Position numbers and translations under genes: made by a program. Of a stretch of DNA of 64,000 bases, positions 52,096 through 60,356 are shown in pieces (the first letter of the stretch is position 1; every line of letters begins with the position of its first letter). The notes under the pieces are model-generated. The model did no database searches. It worked only from the letters and a program-made list of their open reading frames with translations, and had not been told where the DNA came from. The stretch covers positions 16,172 through 80,171 of the forward strand of contig NZ_NXGI01000009.1 in assembly GCF_002993025.1 (NCBI RefSeq), read 5' to 3'. Origin of the DNA: Arcobacter cryaerophilus gv. crypticus (GTDB lineage Bacteria; Campylobacterota; Campylobacteria; Campylobacterales; Arcobacteraceae).

Positions 52096-53736
52096 ATGCA
52101 AAGCTTATATTCAAAACTATCAATACTAAAAGATAACGAAGATTTTTTTTCAAACTATAAAAAAAATATAACTATTAAACAAATTCAAAAAGATTTAAAT
52201 CTTTCAATAGATGAAGCTGCTATATTTTGTATTATTATCTCTTATCAACTTGAGAGTAACTATTCAACAAGTTTTTCAGATTTAAAAAAAGATTTTAACC
52301 TTGAAAGTGATGATTATTTAAAATACCTAAATATTGCATACAAGTTAGAGAAAAAAGGTCTTATTGCTTTGTCTGAAAGAAGAAGAGGAAAAAGCTCAAA
52401 GATTAGTCCAGATTTTAATATAGATGATATGATTTTTAATAAACTAATTCTGGGTTACGATTATTTAGATGATGTTGATTTTAGTGATATTTATAGTGTT
52501 GTGAAAGTTATTGCAGATTTAATTGATAAAAAAGATGATAAAAAATTAACTCAAGATAGATTAATGGATGAAGCTTATAAAGTATTTAATAAATTAGATG
52601 AAAAACAAGCATTTACACAACTTGTTTCAAAATATTCTACAAGAGAGAAATTAATATTAATGTATCTTATTTATGAATATATAGATGGAAATAGAGGTGA
52701 AAGAGCAAATAGAATTTGTGAAATGCTTTTTGATGAATTATCTCTTAGAGCACAATATCTAGAATTTATTTTAAAAGAAGAGTTGCCTATTTTTAAAGAT
52801 AAACTTGTAAGACTTGATGAAAGAAGTAGTTTGTTTGACTCATCAACTGATATTCAACTAACATCAAAAGCAATTTCGATTTTATTGAAATCAAAAGATA
52901 AAACTAAAAAAAGAGAGTTTAAATCAAATTTTACAAAGCATATTAAATATAGCTCTTTAAAAAATGAGATATATTTAGATGAAAAAATAGCAAAAGATAT
53001 AAACCAGTTAAAAGATGTTTGTGAAAGTAAAAACTTTAATAAAATCATAAAAGATTTAAAAAAAGCAAATTTACCATCAGGAATTGTCTCTATTTTTTAT
53101 GGATTCCCTGGAACTGGTAAAACAGCAAGTGTTTATGAAATAGCAAAACTTACAAAAAGAGATGTTCTTCAAGTAGATATTAGCTCTATTCAATCAAAGT
53201 GGGTAGGTGAGAGTGAAAAGAATACTAAAGCTATATTTGATGAATATAAAAGAGCTTGTACTATTTTAAAATCAAAACCAATTCTTCTTTTTAATGAAGC
53301 TGATGCAATTATTTCAAAAAGATTAGATGTTACAGATGCAGTTGGTCAAATGAATAATACTATGCAAAATATTTTACTTGAAGAATTAGAAAACTTTGAT
53401 GGTATTTTTATGGCTACAACAAACTTGATTGATAATATGGATGATGCTTTTTCAAGAAGATTTTTAAATAAAATAAAATTTGATAGACCAACAGCAAAAA
53501 CTAGAGAGTTTATCTGGAAATCAAAATTACCAGAACTTGAAGATAAAATCTATGAAAAACTATCAAAGTATGATTTAAGTGGTGGACAAATAGAGAATGT
53601 AACAAGAAAATACCTAATAAATAAAATTCTAAATCAAAAAGAGTTTGATTTTGATGAAATACTAGAGTATATAAAAGAAGAGATTGAGTTTAAAAATAAT
53701 GATGAAAATATTTTAAAAGTGGGGTTTTTGAAATGA
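52096..53736 (+). CDS. AAA+ ATPase with N-terminal helical domain
   Basis: A 546-residue AAA+ protein. Walker A is GFPGTGKT at residues 336-343. IQSKWVGESEKNTKAIFDEY follows. Walker B is ILLFNEADAI (about 396-405), with Asn before Glu, a variant known in this AAA group. FMATTNLID is sensor 1 and FSRRFLNKI supplies the arginine fingers. Residues 1-300 are a helical module containing a winged-helix-like segment. It overlaps a broken HD hydrolase (ATGA). Operator copy 1 lies upstream. A remodelling role is inferred. Confidence 0.82.
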   Translation: MQSLYSKLSILKDNEDFFSNYKKNITIKQIQKDLNLSIDEAAIFCIIISYQLESNYSTSFSDLKKDFNLESDDYLKYLNIAYKLEKKGLIALSERRRGKSSKISPDFNIDDMIFNKLILGYDYLDDVDFSDIYSVVKVIADLIDKKDDKKLTQDRLMDEAYKVFNKLDEKQAFTQLVSKYSTREKLILMYLIYEYIDGNRGERANRICEMLFDELSLRAQYLEFILKEELPIFKDKLVRLDERSSLFDSSTDIQLTSKAISILLKSKDKTKKREFKSNFTKHIKYSSLKNEIYLDEKIAKDINQLKDVCESKNFNKIIKDLKKANLPSGIVSIFYGFPGTGKTASVYEIAKLTKRDVLQVDISSIQSKWVGESEKNTKAIFDEYKRACTILKSKPILLFNEADAIISKRLDVTDAVGQMNNTMQNILLEELENFDGIFMATTNLIDNMDDAFSRRFLNKIKFDRPTAKTREFIWKSKLPELEDKIYEKLSKYDLSGGQIENVTRKYLINKILNQKEFDFDEILEYIKEEIEFKNNDENILKVGFLK

Positions 53737-54189
53737 AATTAAAAAGAGTATTTAGAAAAGAGTTTTTTATAACACTCTTTTTAAAACAAAATAAACATCA
53801 TAGATTTGGAGTATTACTTCATACTTTAGCACTTGTTTATCATACTGCAAGACATAAACAATATAAGATGATACCATCATTTTTTACATGATATTGGAAA
53901 ACCTATTATTACATTTCAAGACGAGAAAGATAAAATAACAGGTGAATACTCTTTTCATAATCATGAAGAACTTTCATATCAAGTTATTAAAAGTTGAAAA
54001 ATCTTAACTTACACAAAAAATCTTGTTAGGTATCATTACCTAATAAGAGGAATGTACAAAGCCAAAGAAAGAAATCAAATAGGTAAATACAAAAGAATGA
54101 AAAGGTCTTATGATAAATTGGATTCATCTTTTATCAATGATCTTGAGCTATTTATGAAATTTGATGATTTAGCTAAAAAATCTTTCTAA
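53733..54189 (+). pseudogene. HD-domain phosphohydrolase, frameshifted
   Basis: Two consecutive reading frames encode a single HD protein. MKLKRVFRKEFFITLFLKQN and FGVLLHTLALVYHTARHK, then after a T-run (T6) LLHDIGKP-type residues and FHNHEELSYQVI, then after a TGA codon YTKNLVRYHYLIRGMYKAKE. Restoring one T and reading TGA as TGG gives one open frame. The ATGA overlap with the ATPase suggests they were a two-gene unit. HD proteins cleave nucleotides or cyclic nucleotides. Confidence 0.72.
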
Positions 54190-54191
54190 AT

Positions 54192-54207
54192 AGACAAAAA
54201 ACTGTCC
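54192..54207. promoter_or_regulatory. Operator copy 2: AGACA-N6-TGTCC with TATAAT
   Basis: Palindrome followed after exactly 11 bases by TATAAT (54219-54224). The 131-residue gene begins 28 bases downstream of the -10. It probably drives the four-gene run 54253-57180. Confidence 0.8.
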
Positions 54208-54252
54208 ATATAATCTCATATAATTTTTCTATAACAAATAGGAGAATAATAC

Positions 54253-54648
54253 ATGATACCTTCAAAATTAATTACAAAAGAGAATGCAAAAAAACGCTTA
54301 GAGCAAAGAGGTCAGGATTTTATGGCTATTTTTGTTTCTGGTTCAAATGTTCATCCTGATCCCAAAATGTATAAATATTACTGGTGGATATACTCTATGG
54401 AATCAAAAGAAAAAAGTGCAGCTGAAGTATTTTATTCAAAAGCACATAGATTAACTACAAAAAAGTTTGAAGAAGAATCAATAAGATTACAAGACAATAA
54501 AATCTCTTTTGTGTATGTAAATAGAAAATTACATAGATTAGGTTCAATTTTTGATTATAAAAAATTAAAAGAGAAATATCCTGATATGGAATTTGCACCA
54601 GCTTATGAAGATGATAATGATGAAATGATAGAAAATGGACATAAATAA
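54253..54648 (+). CDS. Hypothetical 131-residue protein
   Basis: Unrecognised. The N-terminus MIPSKLITKENAKKRLEQRG and aromatic MYKYYWWIYSMESKEKSA are notable. Charged, no signal, no membrane segment. AGGAG before the ATG. It is the first gene after operator copy 2. The next gene's ATG follows its stop directly at 54649. Confidence 0.55.
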   Translation: MIPSKLITKENAKKRLEQRGQDFMAIFVSGSNVHPDPKMYKYYWWIYSMESKEKSAAEVFYSKAHRLTTKKFEEESIRLQDNKISFVYVNRKLHRLGSIFDYKKLKEKYPDMEFAPAYEDDNDEMIENGHK

Positions 54649-55110
54649 ATGCAAAATCTATCTAAAACTCAAAAAGTAAGATTATTAAAATTAAATCTTA
54701 GATTACAAAATCTTCAAGAAAAAATCATAAAAGAAGCTGTAAAACTTGATATTGAATTGTCTAAAAGAGTGGCTGATGAAACAGATATTCTTGATGATTA
54801 TGAAATTGATTTAAAAATACATTTTATTTTAAGAAAAGATGATGAAAACTACAAAGAAGATGATGATAATTTTGTAACAGAAATAAATGAATACCTAAAA
54901 GGTATATCAAAAAAATCAAATACTTATCCTTGGAGTTTAGAAGATAATCAAAATGAATTTAGGGGATGGGAAAATCATCCTATGAAAAATGATTATCATT
55001 GTTGGTGGTTTCACTGTCTTTATGACCATAATCATTTAGAATGGGAAGATATGTTAAAAATTGGGGAATTTTGGAGTGATTTAAAAGTTTATTATCAATA
55101 TTTTGATTAG
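54649..55110 (+). CDS. Hypothetical 153-residue protein
   Basis: No family recognised. A helical basic N-terminal 40 residues (TQKVRLLKLNLRLQNLQEKI) precedes an acidic stretch and a C-terminal block rich in His and Trp (HPMKNDYHCWWFHCLYDHNH). The His/Cys density may bind metal. It is followed by a short gene whose reading frame begins 10 bases beyond its end. Confidence 0.55.
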   Translation: MQNLSKTQKVRLLKLNLRLQNLQEKIIKEAVKLDIELSKRVADETDILDDYEIDLKIHFILRKDDENYKEDDDNFVTEINEYLKGISKKSNTYPWSLEDNQNEFRGWENHPMKNDYHCWWFHCLYDHNHLEWEDMLKIGEFWSDLKVYYQYFD

Positions 55111-55120
55111 GGAGTCTATT

Positions 55121-55420
55121 TTGCAAGGAACTTGGAAAACAAAGAAAAAACATATTCAAAAAGATAAGTTTGGTCAAATAGTTAAAACTATTAAATATTT
55201 AAATCCAATAAAATTTAAAAAAGAACTATCAGTTGATTTTTTAGAAGATTACAAACTCAAACAATCAAAATACCCAAATAATCCTAGAAAAAAGATTTAT
55301 AAGCAAATCGTTAGTTCAAGAAATAGAAGAATTGAAAGGGATTGGATAAAAAATGAATCTTGGGAAAATAAAATCCCAACTCATAAACTTTCTAAATCTA
55401 TATTGTGGGAGATTGTCTGA
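55121..55420 (+). CDS. Hypothetical 99-residue basic protein
   Basis: Rich in Lys and Arg (KKKHIQKDKFGQIVKTIKYL, then NPRKKIYKQIVSSRNRRIER). The start is TTG 55121, with AGGGAG 6 bases upstream. A start at 55103 would add six residues without a ribosome binding site. Possibly nucleic-acid binding. It belongs to the operon of operator copy 2. No known family. Confidence 0.5.
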   Translation: MQGTWKTKKKHIQKDKFGQIVKTIKYLNPIKFKKELSVDFLEDYKLKQSKYPNNPRKKIYKQIVSSRNRRIERDWIKNESWENKIPTHKLSKSILWEIV

Positions 55421-55494
55421 TTATTTTTGAATAATAGAATAGAAATAAGTGGTAAATAGTTATAATTGAATCAAATTTATGAGGAGTTAGTAAA

Positions 55495-57180
55495 ATGATA
55501 GATAAAGCAGCTGCAATATCAATAAAAAATCTATTTGATGTATATTATGAAATACCTGAATATCAAAGAGAATATTCTTGGAGATTAGAAAATTGGGAAA
55601 ATCTTTTTAATGATTTAAATGAAAGTGATAAAGATTATTTTTTAGGTACATTAATATGTATTGTAGATGGCGATACACCAATGCAAGTTGTTGATGGACA
55701 ACAAAGGCTAACAACTTTATCTATTTTTAGATTAGCTATTTTTAAAAAATTAAATGATAAATTTACAATCTTTGGTTCAGATAGGGCAAAAAATAGGGAA
55801 TTTTTAAATCTTGAATCCTCTCTTTATGATAAAAAAAATAAACTTCAATTACAAAGTAATAATAAATCTGAATATGAAAAACTTATAGATAAAATCATTA
55901 ATAACAAAAATGAGAATTTTGACAACAGACTAAGAATTTTTAAAGCATATAACTATTTTGAAGAGAAACTTAGTGATTATACTGTTGATGAATTTTTTAA
56001 TTTACTTGATAAAATAAATGGTGCTTTAGTAGTTAGAATTGAAGTGAAATCTGACCAAGATGCTTTCATTTTATTTGAAAGTATTAATAATAGAGGAATG
56101 CCTCTTAGTCCTATTGATTTGATAAAAAATAAAATCTTTGCACAATTAGCAAAAAATAAAATTAAAAACATTGAACAAAATAATAAAGAATGGCAAAAAA
56201 TTTTAGATAGTATTGATGATTTTAATGACCAAGTGAGATTTTTAAGACATTATTATCATGCATTTCAAAATGATGAAAAAATTGGAATAAAAGGTTATAC
56301 AAAAGCAACTAAATCAAATATTATTAAAATTTATTCAGAGCATATAGAAAAAGATGTAAAGTTTATTTTTGATGGATTAATAGAAAAAGCAAAAATATAT
56401 AATCAATTTGTACATCCAGAGCCACTAGAAAAAAATAAATATAGAGAAAAGTTAATTGATTTACAAAGATTAGGAATAGCTCCAGCATATTCATTACTTC
56501 TTTTTTTATTTTCAAATTTCAAAGATGTAGATTTTGCAAATCTTTTAAATTTATTAGAAAATTGGTTTATTAGAAGACATATAACAGATTACCCAGCTAC
56601 AAATAAACTAGACCAAATTTTTATTGATTTAATTTCAAAAATTAATGAACAAGGTTATTCTTTTGAGGTAGTTGAATCATTTTTGAAAAATGACAAAAAT
56701 TATCAAAGTGATGAAAAATTTAAAGAAAGATTGGTTAATGATGATTTATATGAAATAAATACAGGAGCAACTAGATGTTTACTCACTAAATTAGAAAAAT
56801 CAAAAAGAACAAAAGAAAGTGAAGTGAATTTTTGGGAAACAACTGGAGAAAAAAAACCAAAATTAATTTGGTCAATCGAACATATAATGCCACAAAATCC
56901 AGATAAAAAAACAGATTGGTTAAACATTGATGAAGAAATAAGAAAACAATATGTTCATAAGCTTGGAAATTTAACATTAACTTGCTATAACTCAAATTTA
57001 TCGAATAAATCCTTTAATGATAAAACATCTATAAGTGAAAATGGAAATAATATTGGATTACAAAGTGGAAATGTGAAAATTAATGAGTATTTGATGAGTA
57101 AAATTGAATGGTCAATTGAAGATATTAAAAATAGAAGTGAAATCTTAGTAAATGAAATTATGTTACTTCTTCAAAAGTAA
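55495..57180 (+). CDS. GmrSD-type DUF262/DUF1524 protein
   Basis: A 561-residue two-domain protein. N-terminal DUF262: QVVDGQQRLTTLSIFRLAIF contains the DGQQR nucleotide motif (about residues 67-71). FILFESINNRGMPLSPIDLI is another family block. C-terminal DUF1524 HNH nuclease: SIEHIMPQNPDKKTDW (His near 463) and KLGNLTLTCYNSNLSNKSFN. GmrSD and BrxU-type relatives act as type IV restriction against modified phage DNA. It is 75 bases after the basic 99-residue gene, probably the last gene of that operon. Confidence 0.88.
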   Translation: MIDKAAAISIKNLFDVYYEIPEYQREYSWRLENWENLFNDLNESDKDYFLGTLICIVDGDTPMQVVDGQQRLTTLSIFRLAIFKKLNDKFTIFGSDRAKNREFLNLESSLYDKKNKLQLQSNNKSEYEKLIDKIINNKNENFDNRLRIFKAYNYFEEKLSDYTVDEFFNLLDKINGALVVRIEVKSDQDAFILFESINNRGMPLSPIDLIKNKIFAQLAKNKIKNIEQNNKEWQKILDSIDDFNDQVRFLRHYYHAFQNDEKIGIKGYTKATKSNIIKIYSEHIEKDVKFIFDGLIEKAKIYNQFVHPEPLEKNKYREKLIDLQRLGIAPAYSLLLFLFSNFKDVDFANLLNLLENWFIRRHITDYPATNKLDQIFIDLISKINEQGYSFEVVESFLKNDKNYQSDEKFKERLVNDDLYEINTGATRCLLTKLEKSKRTKESEVNFWETTGEKKPKLIWSIEHIMPQNPDKKTDWLNIDEEIRKQYVHKLGNLTLTCYNSNLSNKSFNDKTSISENGNNIGLQSGNVKINEYLMSKIEWSIEDIKNRSEILVNEIMLLLQK

Positions 57181-57242
57181 TTAAGTTATAATTTAAGGAA
57201 ATAGCGAAAAACTGCTATTTCCTATCAAATTTTATAAAAAAA

Positions 57243-57926
57243 TTAGTTTTTTTCATCTTCAACTCCCAATAGTTTTAAACACTCTTGCATTAAAATCTCT
57301 TTTGAATCATTTTCAATTATTGCATAATCAGTTTCATCCAAATCAACACTTGCTTCAATTCCAAATATATAAAATCCATTAACATAATTAGGTAAAAAAA
57401 GATAATGGATTCGGTCATAAACTTTTGTTTTAAGAATTGCTACATTTAAAATTGGGTAGTTGTTAAAATGTTTTAAGCATATATCTTCTAATGATTTTTT
57501 TGAGAAAGTATTTAGTAATTTGTAATGAAAATTAAAAATAGGGTGTTCCATTTTATGAATAAGTTCTTTTAGATGCCAATAATATTTTAACTCTTTAAAT
57601 ATATTTAAAAAGTTGTCAATTATGCTTTTGTAATGTTTCTCTATCTTTGGTATATGTTTTCCAGCTCCAAACTCAAAATCTTTCCAGATTGATTTATCTA
57701 TAGGAACTAAAGATTGTTTTATATTTGACCATGAGTATAAAGATATCTCTATTTTTAAATCATTTGATTTCTTTGAAAGAATTAGTTTAAAAAATATACC
57801 TAAATCTACTTTTTTATTATCATTTTCAAGTACCAATTCATCATTTGCATTTATAAAAAAAGATTTATTGTTAAATTTCTTGTTTTCTAAAAAGTTTTTT
57901 AATGTAATTGAATATCTTTTTTGCAT
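57243..57926 (-). CDS. Hypothetical 227-residue protein, divergent partner of the SLOG gene
   Basis: Unrecognised. MQKRYSITLKNFLENKKFNN and VDLGIFFKLILSKKSNDLKI open it, and FEFGAGKHIPKIEKHYKSII is a charged helix. A C-terminal FLPNYVNGFYIFGIEASVDL follows. No signal peptide or membrane segment. A perfect TATAAT (57951-57956 on this strand) lies 24 bases upstream of the ATG, exactly 11 bases from operator copy 3, which is shared with the SLOG gene on the other strand. Confidence 0.55.
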   Translation of the reverse strand: MQKRYSITLKNFLENKKFNNKSFFINANDELVLENDNKKVDLGIFFKLILSKKSNDLKIEISLYSWSNIKQSLVPIDKSIWKDFEFGAGKHIPKIEKHYKSIIDNFLNIFKELKYYWHLKELIHKMEHPIFNFHYKLLNTFSKKSLEDICLKHFNNYPILNVAILKTKVYDRIHYLFLPNYVNGFYIFGIEASVDLDETDYAIIENDSKEILMQECLKLLGVEDEKN

Positions 57927-57967
57927 AGCTTGCCTTACTGTTTTTCTTTAATTATAAAGATAAATAT

Positions 57968-57983
57968 AGACAAAAATATGTCT
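57968..57983. promoter_or_regulatory. Operator copy 3: AGACA-N6-TGTCT, shared divergent promoter
   Basis: Perfect TATAAT boxes lie exactly 11 bases away on both sides, at 57951-57956 (minus strand) and 57995-58000 (plus strand). One palindrome therefore serves two divergent promoters at 57926 and 58026. This symmetry argues that the palindrome and its spacing are functional. Confidence 0.85.
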
Positions 57984-58025
57984 TTATAAATAAATATAAT
58001 TGTTTAAATCTTTCAAAGGAGAAAA

Positions 58026-58373
58026 ATATCAAATGTAGCAATAATAGGAAGTAGAGATTTCAAAAATAAAGAGCTTCTTGATACTACTATGAAAAAAATT
58101 CAAGAACAAAATACTATTACAAAAATCATAAGTGGTGGAGCAAAAGGTGCTGATACTATGGGAGTTCAATGGGCGAATAAAAACAATATAGAAACATTAG
58201 TATTTTATCCTGATTTTAAAAAGCACAAAAGAGCTTATCATTTTAGAAATAGACAAATTGTTATACAATCAGATTTAATAGTTGCCTTTTGGAATGGTTA
58301 TTCAACAGGAACAAAATATACAATAACTTTTGCAAAAACTTTAGAAAAAGAAGTAATAGTAGTTAAATATTAA
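58026..58373 (+). CDS. SLOG-fold (DUF2493-like) protein, ATA start
   Basis: A 115-residue SLOG-fold protein. VAIIGSRDF near the start and IISGGAKGADTMGVQWAN (about residues 37-54) are the Rossmann-like nucleotide-binding loops. LIVAFWNGYSTGTKYTITFA (about 87-106) is the usual third block. The first in-frame ATG (58089) removes GSRDF. ATA at 58026 follows AAAGGAG (58015-58021) and restores SNVAIIGSRDF, so ATA is the probable start. SLOG proteins sense or generate nucleotide signals. The position in the operator regulon suggests a defence or stress role. Confidence 0.7.
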   Translation: MSNVAIIGSRDFKNKELLDTTMKKIQEQNTITKIISGGAKGADTMGVQWANKNNIETLVFYPDFKKHKRAYHFRNRQIVIQSDLIVAFWNGYSTGTKYTITFAKTLEKEVIVVKY

Positions 58374-58401
58374 CAATTAAAAAAAATAAAAGGAACAAAA
58401 A

Positions 58402-58664
58402 ATGCCAAGATTATTAAAAACATTAACTGAATATGTAGCAACTATAAGGAAAAGAGAAACTTATTTTATGGTGTTTAATACTGTTTATAATGATATTTAT
58501 GCTTTTGGAACGAACAAAATTCTGCTGAATATGAAACTATCTTAGATGAGTGCAGTGAAGCAATAAGATTAACAAAAAATGAAATACTAGAGTTTATGAA
58601 AAAATATCCAAAGCAGAAGATTTTTCTAGATAGTTTGATTGAGTGTTGGAGTGAAAATTTATAA
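58402..58664 (+). pseudogene. Frameshifted small gene
   Basis: Two frames form one plausible protein: MPRLLKTLTEYVATIRKRET, then a break around GCTTTTGGAAC, then NEQNSAEYETILDECSEAIR and YPKQKIFLDSLIECWSENL. Adding one T to the T4 run keeps the frame open to 58664. An AGGAAC ribosome binding site precedes the first ATG. Product unrecognised. Either a pseudogene or an assembly error in a homopolymer. Confidence 0.6.
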
Positions 58665-58694
58665 TAAAATTATAGGTTTAGCATTAATTTTAAT

Positions 58695-58710
58695 GGACAA
58701 AAATGTGTCT
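58695..58710. promoter_or_regulatory. Operator copy 4: GGACA-N6-TGTCT with TATAAT
   Basis: Palindrome followed after exactly 11 bases by TATAAT (58722-58727). It lies upstream of a run of small genes beginning at 58771 and may drive them up to the HNH-like gene at 59466. Confidence 0.8.
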
Positions 58711-58770
58711 TTATTGACTGTTATAATTCTTTAATCATTTCTTTGACTTAAAATAAAGAGTATTATTTAA

Positions 58771-58824
58771 ATGTTGGAAGAATTAGAAAATTCTATTGAA
58801 GTGATTATTAAAACTAAAAAGTGA
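58771..58824 (+). CDS. Possible 17-residue ORF
   Basis: Encodes MLEELENSIEVIIKTKK, 44 bases after the TATAAT of operator copy 4. The ribosome binding site is weak. It may be a leader peptide or chance. GAGGA inside its end precedes the next ATG. Confidence 0.3.
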   Translation: MLEELENSIEVIIKTKK

Positions 58825-58834
58825 GGATAAACAG

Positions 58835-58933
58835 ATGGAAATGGATACTTTAGAAGAGATGGCTAGACAAAGAGAACTTAAAGAAAAAAATAGAACTCAC
58901 ACTAAAGAAGTAAAAAAATGTTTGAAGAGTTAA
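58835..58933 (+). CDS. Short hypothetical (32 residues), possibly joined to the next gene by a frameshift
   Basis: Encodes MEMDTLEEMARQRELKEKNR and a basic tail, with GAGGA before the ATG. The reading frame ends just after an A7 run at 58912-58918, where one more A would continue it without a stop into the next gene. It may be the front half of a 96-residue protein, split either by a homopolymer length change or by programmed slippage. Confidence 0.45.
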   Translation: MEMDTLEEMARQRELKEKNRTHTKEVKKCLKS

Positions 58934-59124
58934 TGGAAATGGAATTGCTTGTAAATGGTAAAAAATATGTAGCACCTAAACCTCAAAAAATAAATTTTCA
59001 AAAAGCTGTTAATCCAAAACACACAGTTCCTTTTGGAAATGGTTCACAAGAAGAACAAGATGAAATGGAAGATTTATTAAAAACAAATCCAGCACTATAT
59101 GCAGCTATCACAAGTTGGAATTAA
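58918..59124 (+). CDS. Hypothetical 68-residue protein (possible back half)
   Basis: Begins MFEELMEMELLVNGKKYVAP, directly over the end of the preceding short gene. Contains FQKAVNPKHTVPFGNGSQEE and ends YAAITSWN. Its own start lacks a ribosome binding site apart from the A7 run, which supports it being the second part of a longer frame. Unrecognised. Confidence 0.45.
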   Translation: MFEELMEMELLVNGKKYVAPKPQKINFQKAVNPKHTVPFGNGSQEEQDEMEDLLKTNPALYAAITSWN

Positions 59125-59127
59125 AAT

Positions 59128-59407
59128 ATGAAAAAAGAAGTTCATATGGAAGAAGAACTAAAAAAATAGCATATCTAAAAGATATGAATCTACCTCTTTA
59201 TGTGGAATATTGGATTTATTCAATATCCATATTTGGGAAGTTTACTTATTGATACTCCACAAAATAGTAAAGTATAATGCTTTGATAAAAAAATATGGAA
59301 ATCCATATTCCAAAGAAAAAGAAAATAATAAAGCTCTGTGGATTATGGATTATGAAAAAGCTTGTAAATTGAATGAAAAAAACGAAAAGTTTTTTGAAAA
59401 TATTTAA
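59128..59407 (+). pseudogene. Decayed small coding region
   Basis: Short frames only. MKKEVHMEEELKK ends at 59169, a frame with NLPLYVEYWIYS follows, and then KKYGNPYSKEKENNKALWIM and YEKACKLNEKNEKFFENI extends to 59407. The last piece looks like real protein, but it has no good start. I read the stretch as one broken gene; it holds no recognisable family. Confidence 0.4.
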
Positions 59408-59465
59408 GATTTAAATAATAATAATAATAAAGATATAATATTTATAATTAAAAAAGGAGTTTAAA

Positions 59466-60329
59466 ATGGATGAAAAAGATGTAAGTTATAGTTTTGTAAG
59501 TATTAGGTCGCAACAACAGTCTAAAAATATAAGTTATACTTTTAAGAATAATGTAAATAATATTGATTGTTCTATTGTATTTGATATTGAATATTTAATT
59601 CTTGAATATATAGACCAAAAGACAAAAAAGCCTTATTATCAAATTTTTGTGGAGTTACCTTTTAGAATTAAAAGTAGTTGGATAATGAATATTCCTAAAG
59701 ATATCGATGATTATATTTGCAAATTAATAGAATCTAAATTAAATTCTAAATATAAAGATATTCAAGTAAGAGATTATAACAACCAATTATTACTAAATGA
59801 GTTTAATAAACTTGTTGGAAGTCGAAATCAACATTTATATTCAACAAAATATAATCATGGATATTTATTTGATAAAATTAATAATTATCCAATAAATGAT
59901 ATTTTTAATCATTTAAATAGCATTACCAAAATTAAATATTTTTCTCAAATACCAAATTCAAATTCTCTTACATTCCCTTTATCTTGGTGTAAATTTGTTG
60001 AAATGTTAATTAAAGATAATTGTTATTATTGTGGTATTTCCATTTCTCAAATTAATGAATTAGGTAAAAAAAATCAATTATATACAAAAAGATATAGAGG
60101 TTATTGTTTGGAAATTGATCAAAAAAATGCATATGGTAATTACAGTGATTCAAATTGTGTTGCATCATGTTATTGGTGTAATAATGCAAAAACTGATGAA
60201 TTTACAGAAGATGAGTTTAAAAATATTGCTTGTGGTATTAACATTTCGTGGAATGAAAGATTACAACAAATAGGTTCAACTTCAAAAGTGATTTTCCCTT
60301 GGCAAAATCAAGTTAAATGTTGTAAGTAA
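59466..60329 (+). CDS. HNH-like zinc protein, catalytic His lost
   Basis: A 287-residue protein. The C-terminal third has CYYCGISISQINEL (about residues 183-196), LEIDQKNAYGNYSDSN and CVASCYWCNNAKTDEFTEDE (about 231-250), the frame of an HNH nuclease in which the DH/DR position is DQ. Cys pairs bind zinc. The N-terminal 170 residues are mixed and unrecognised. It follows AAAAGGAG and lies in the run starting at operator copy 4. Either a divergent nuclease or a DNA-binding domain with loss of catalysis. Confidence 0.6.
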   Translation: MDEKDVSYSFVSIRSQQQSKNISYTFKNNVNNIDCSIVFDIEYLILEYIDQKTKKPYYQIFVELPFRIKSSWIMNIPKDIDDYICKLIESKLNSKYKDIQVRDYNNQLLLNEFNKLVGSRNQHLYSTKYNHGYLFDKINNYPINDIFNHLNSITKIKYFSQIPNSNSLTFPLSWCKFVEMLIKDNCYYCGISISQINELGKKNQLYTKRYRGYCLEIDQKNAYGNYSDSNCVASCYWCNNAKTDEFTEDEFKNIACGINISWNERLQQIGSTSKVIFPWQNQVKCCK

Positions 60330-60356
60330 AGCATAAAAGAGAACTAAAATTCTCTT

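Noticed and set aside
56703..56995. Two minus-strand frames inside the GmrSD gene
   Set aside because: They mirror the DUF1524 coding strand and have no independent start signals.
59408..59465. AAT repeats before the HNH-like gene as a CRISPR or phase-variable tract
   Set aside because: A short run of trinucleotides with an ordinary TATAAT, outside coding sequence and not in the Shine-Dalgarno position.
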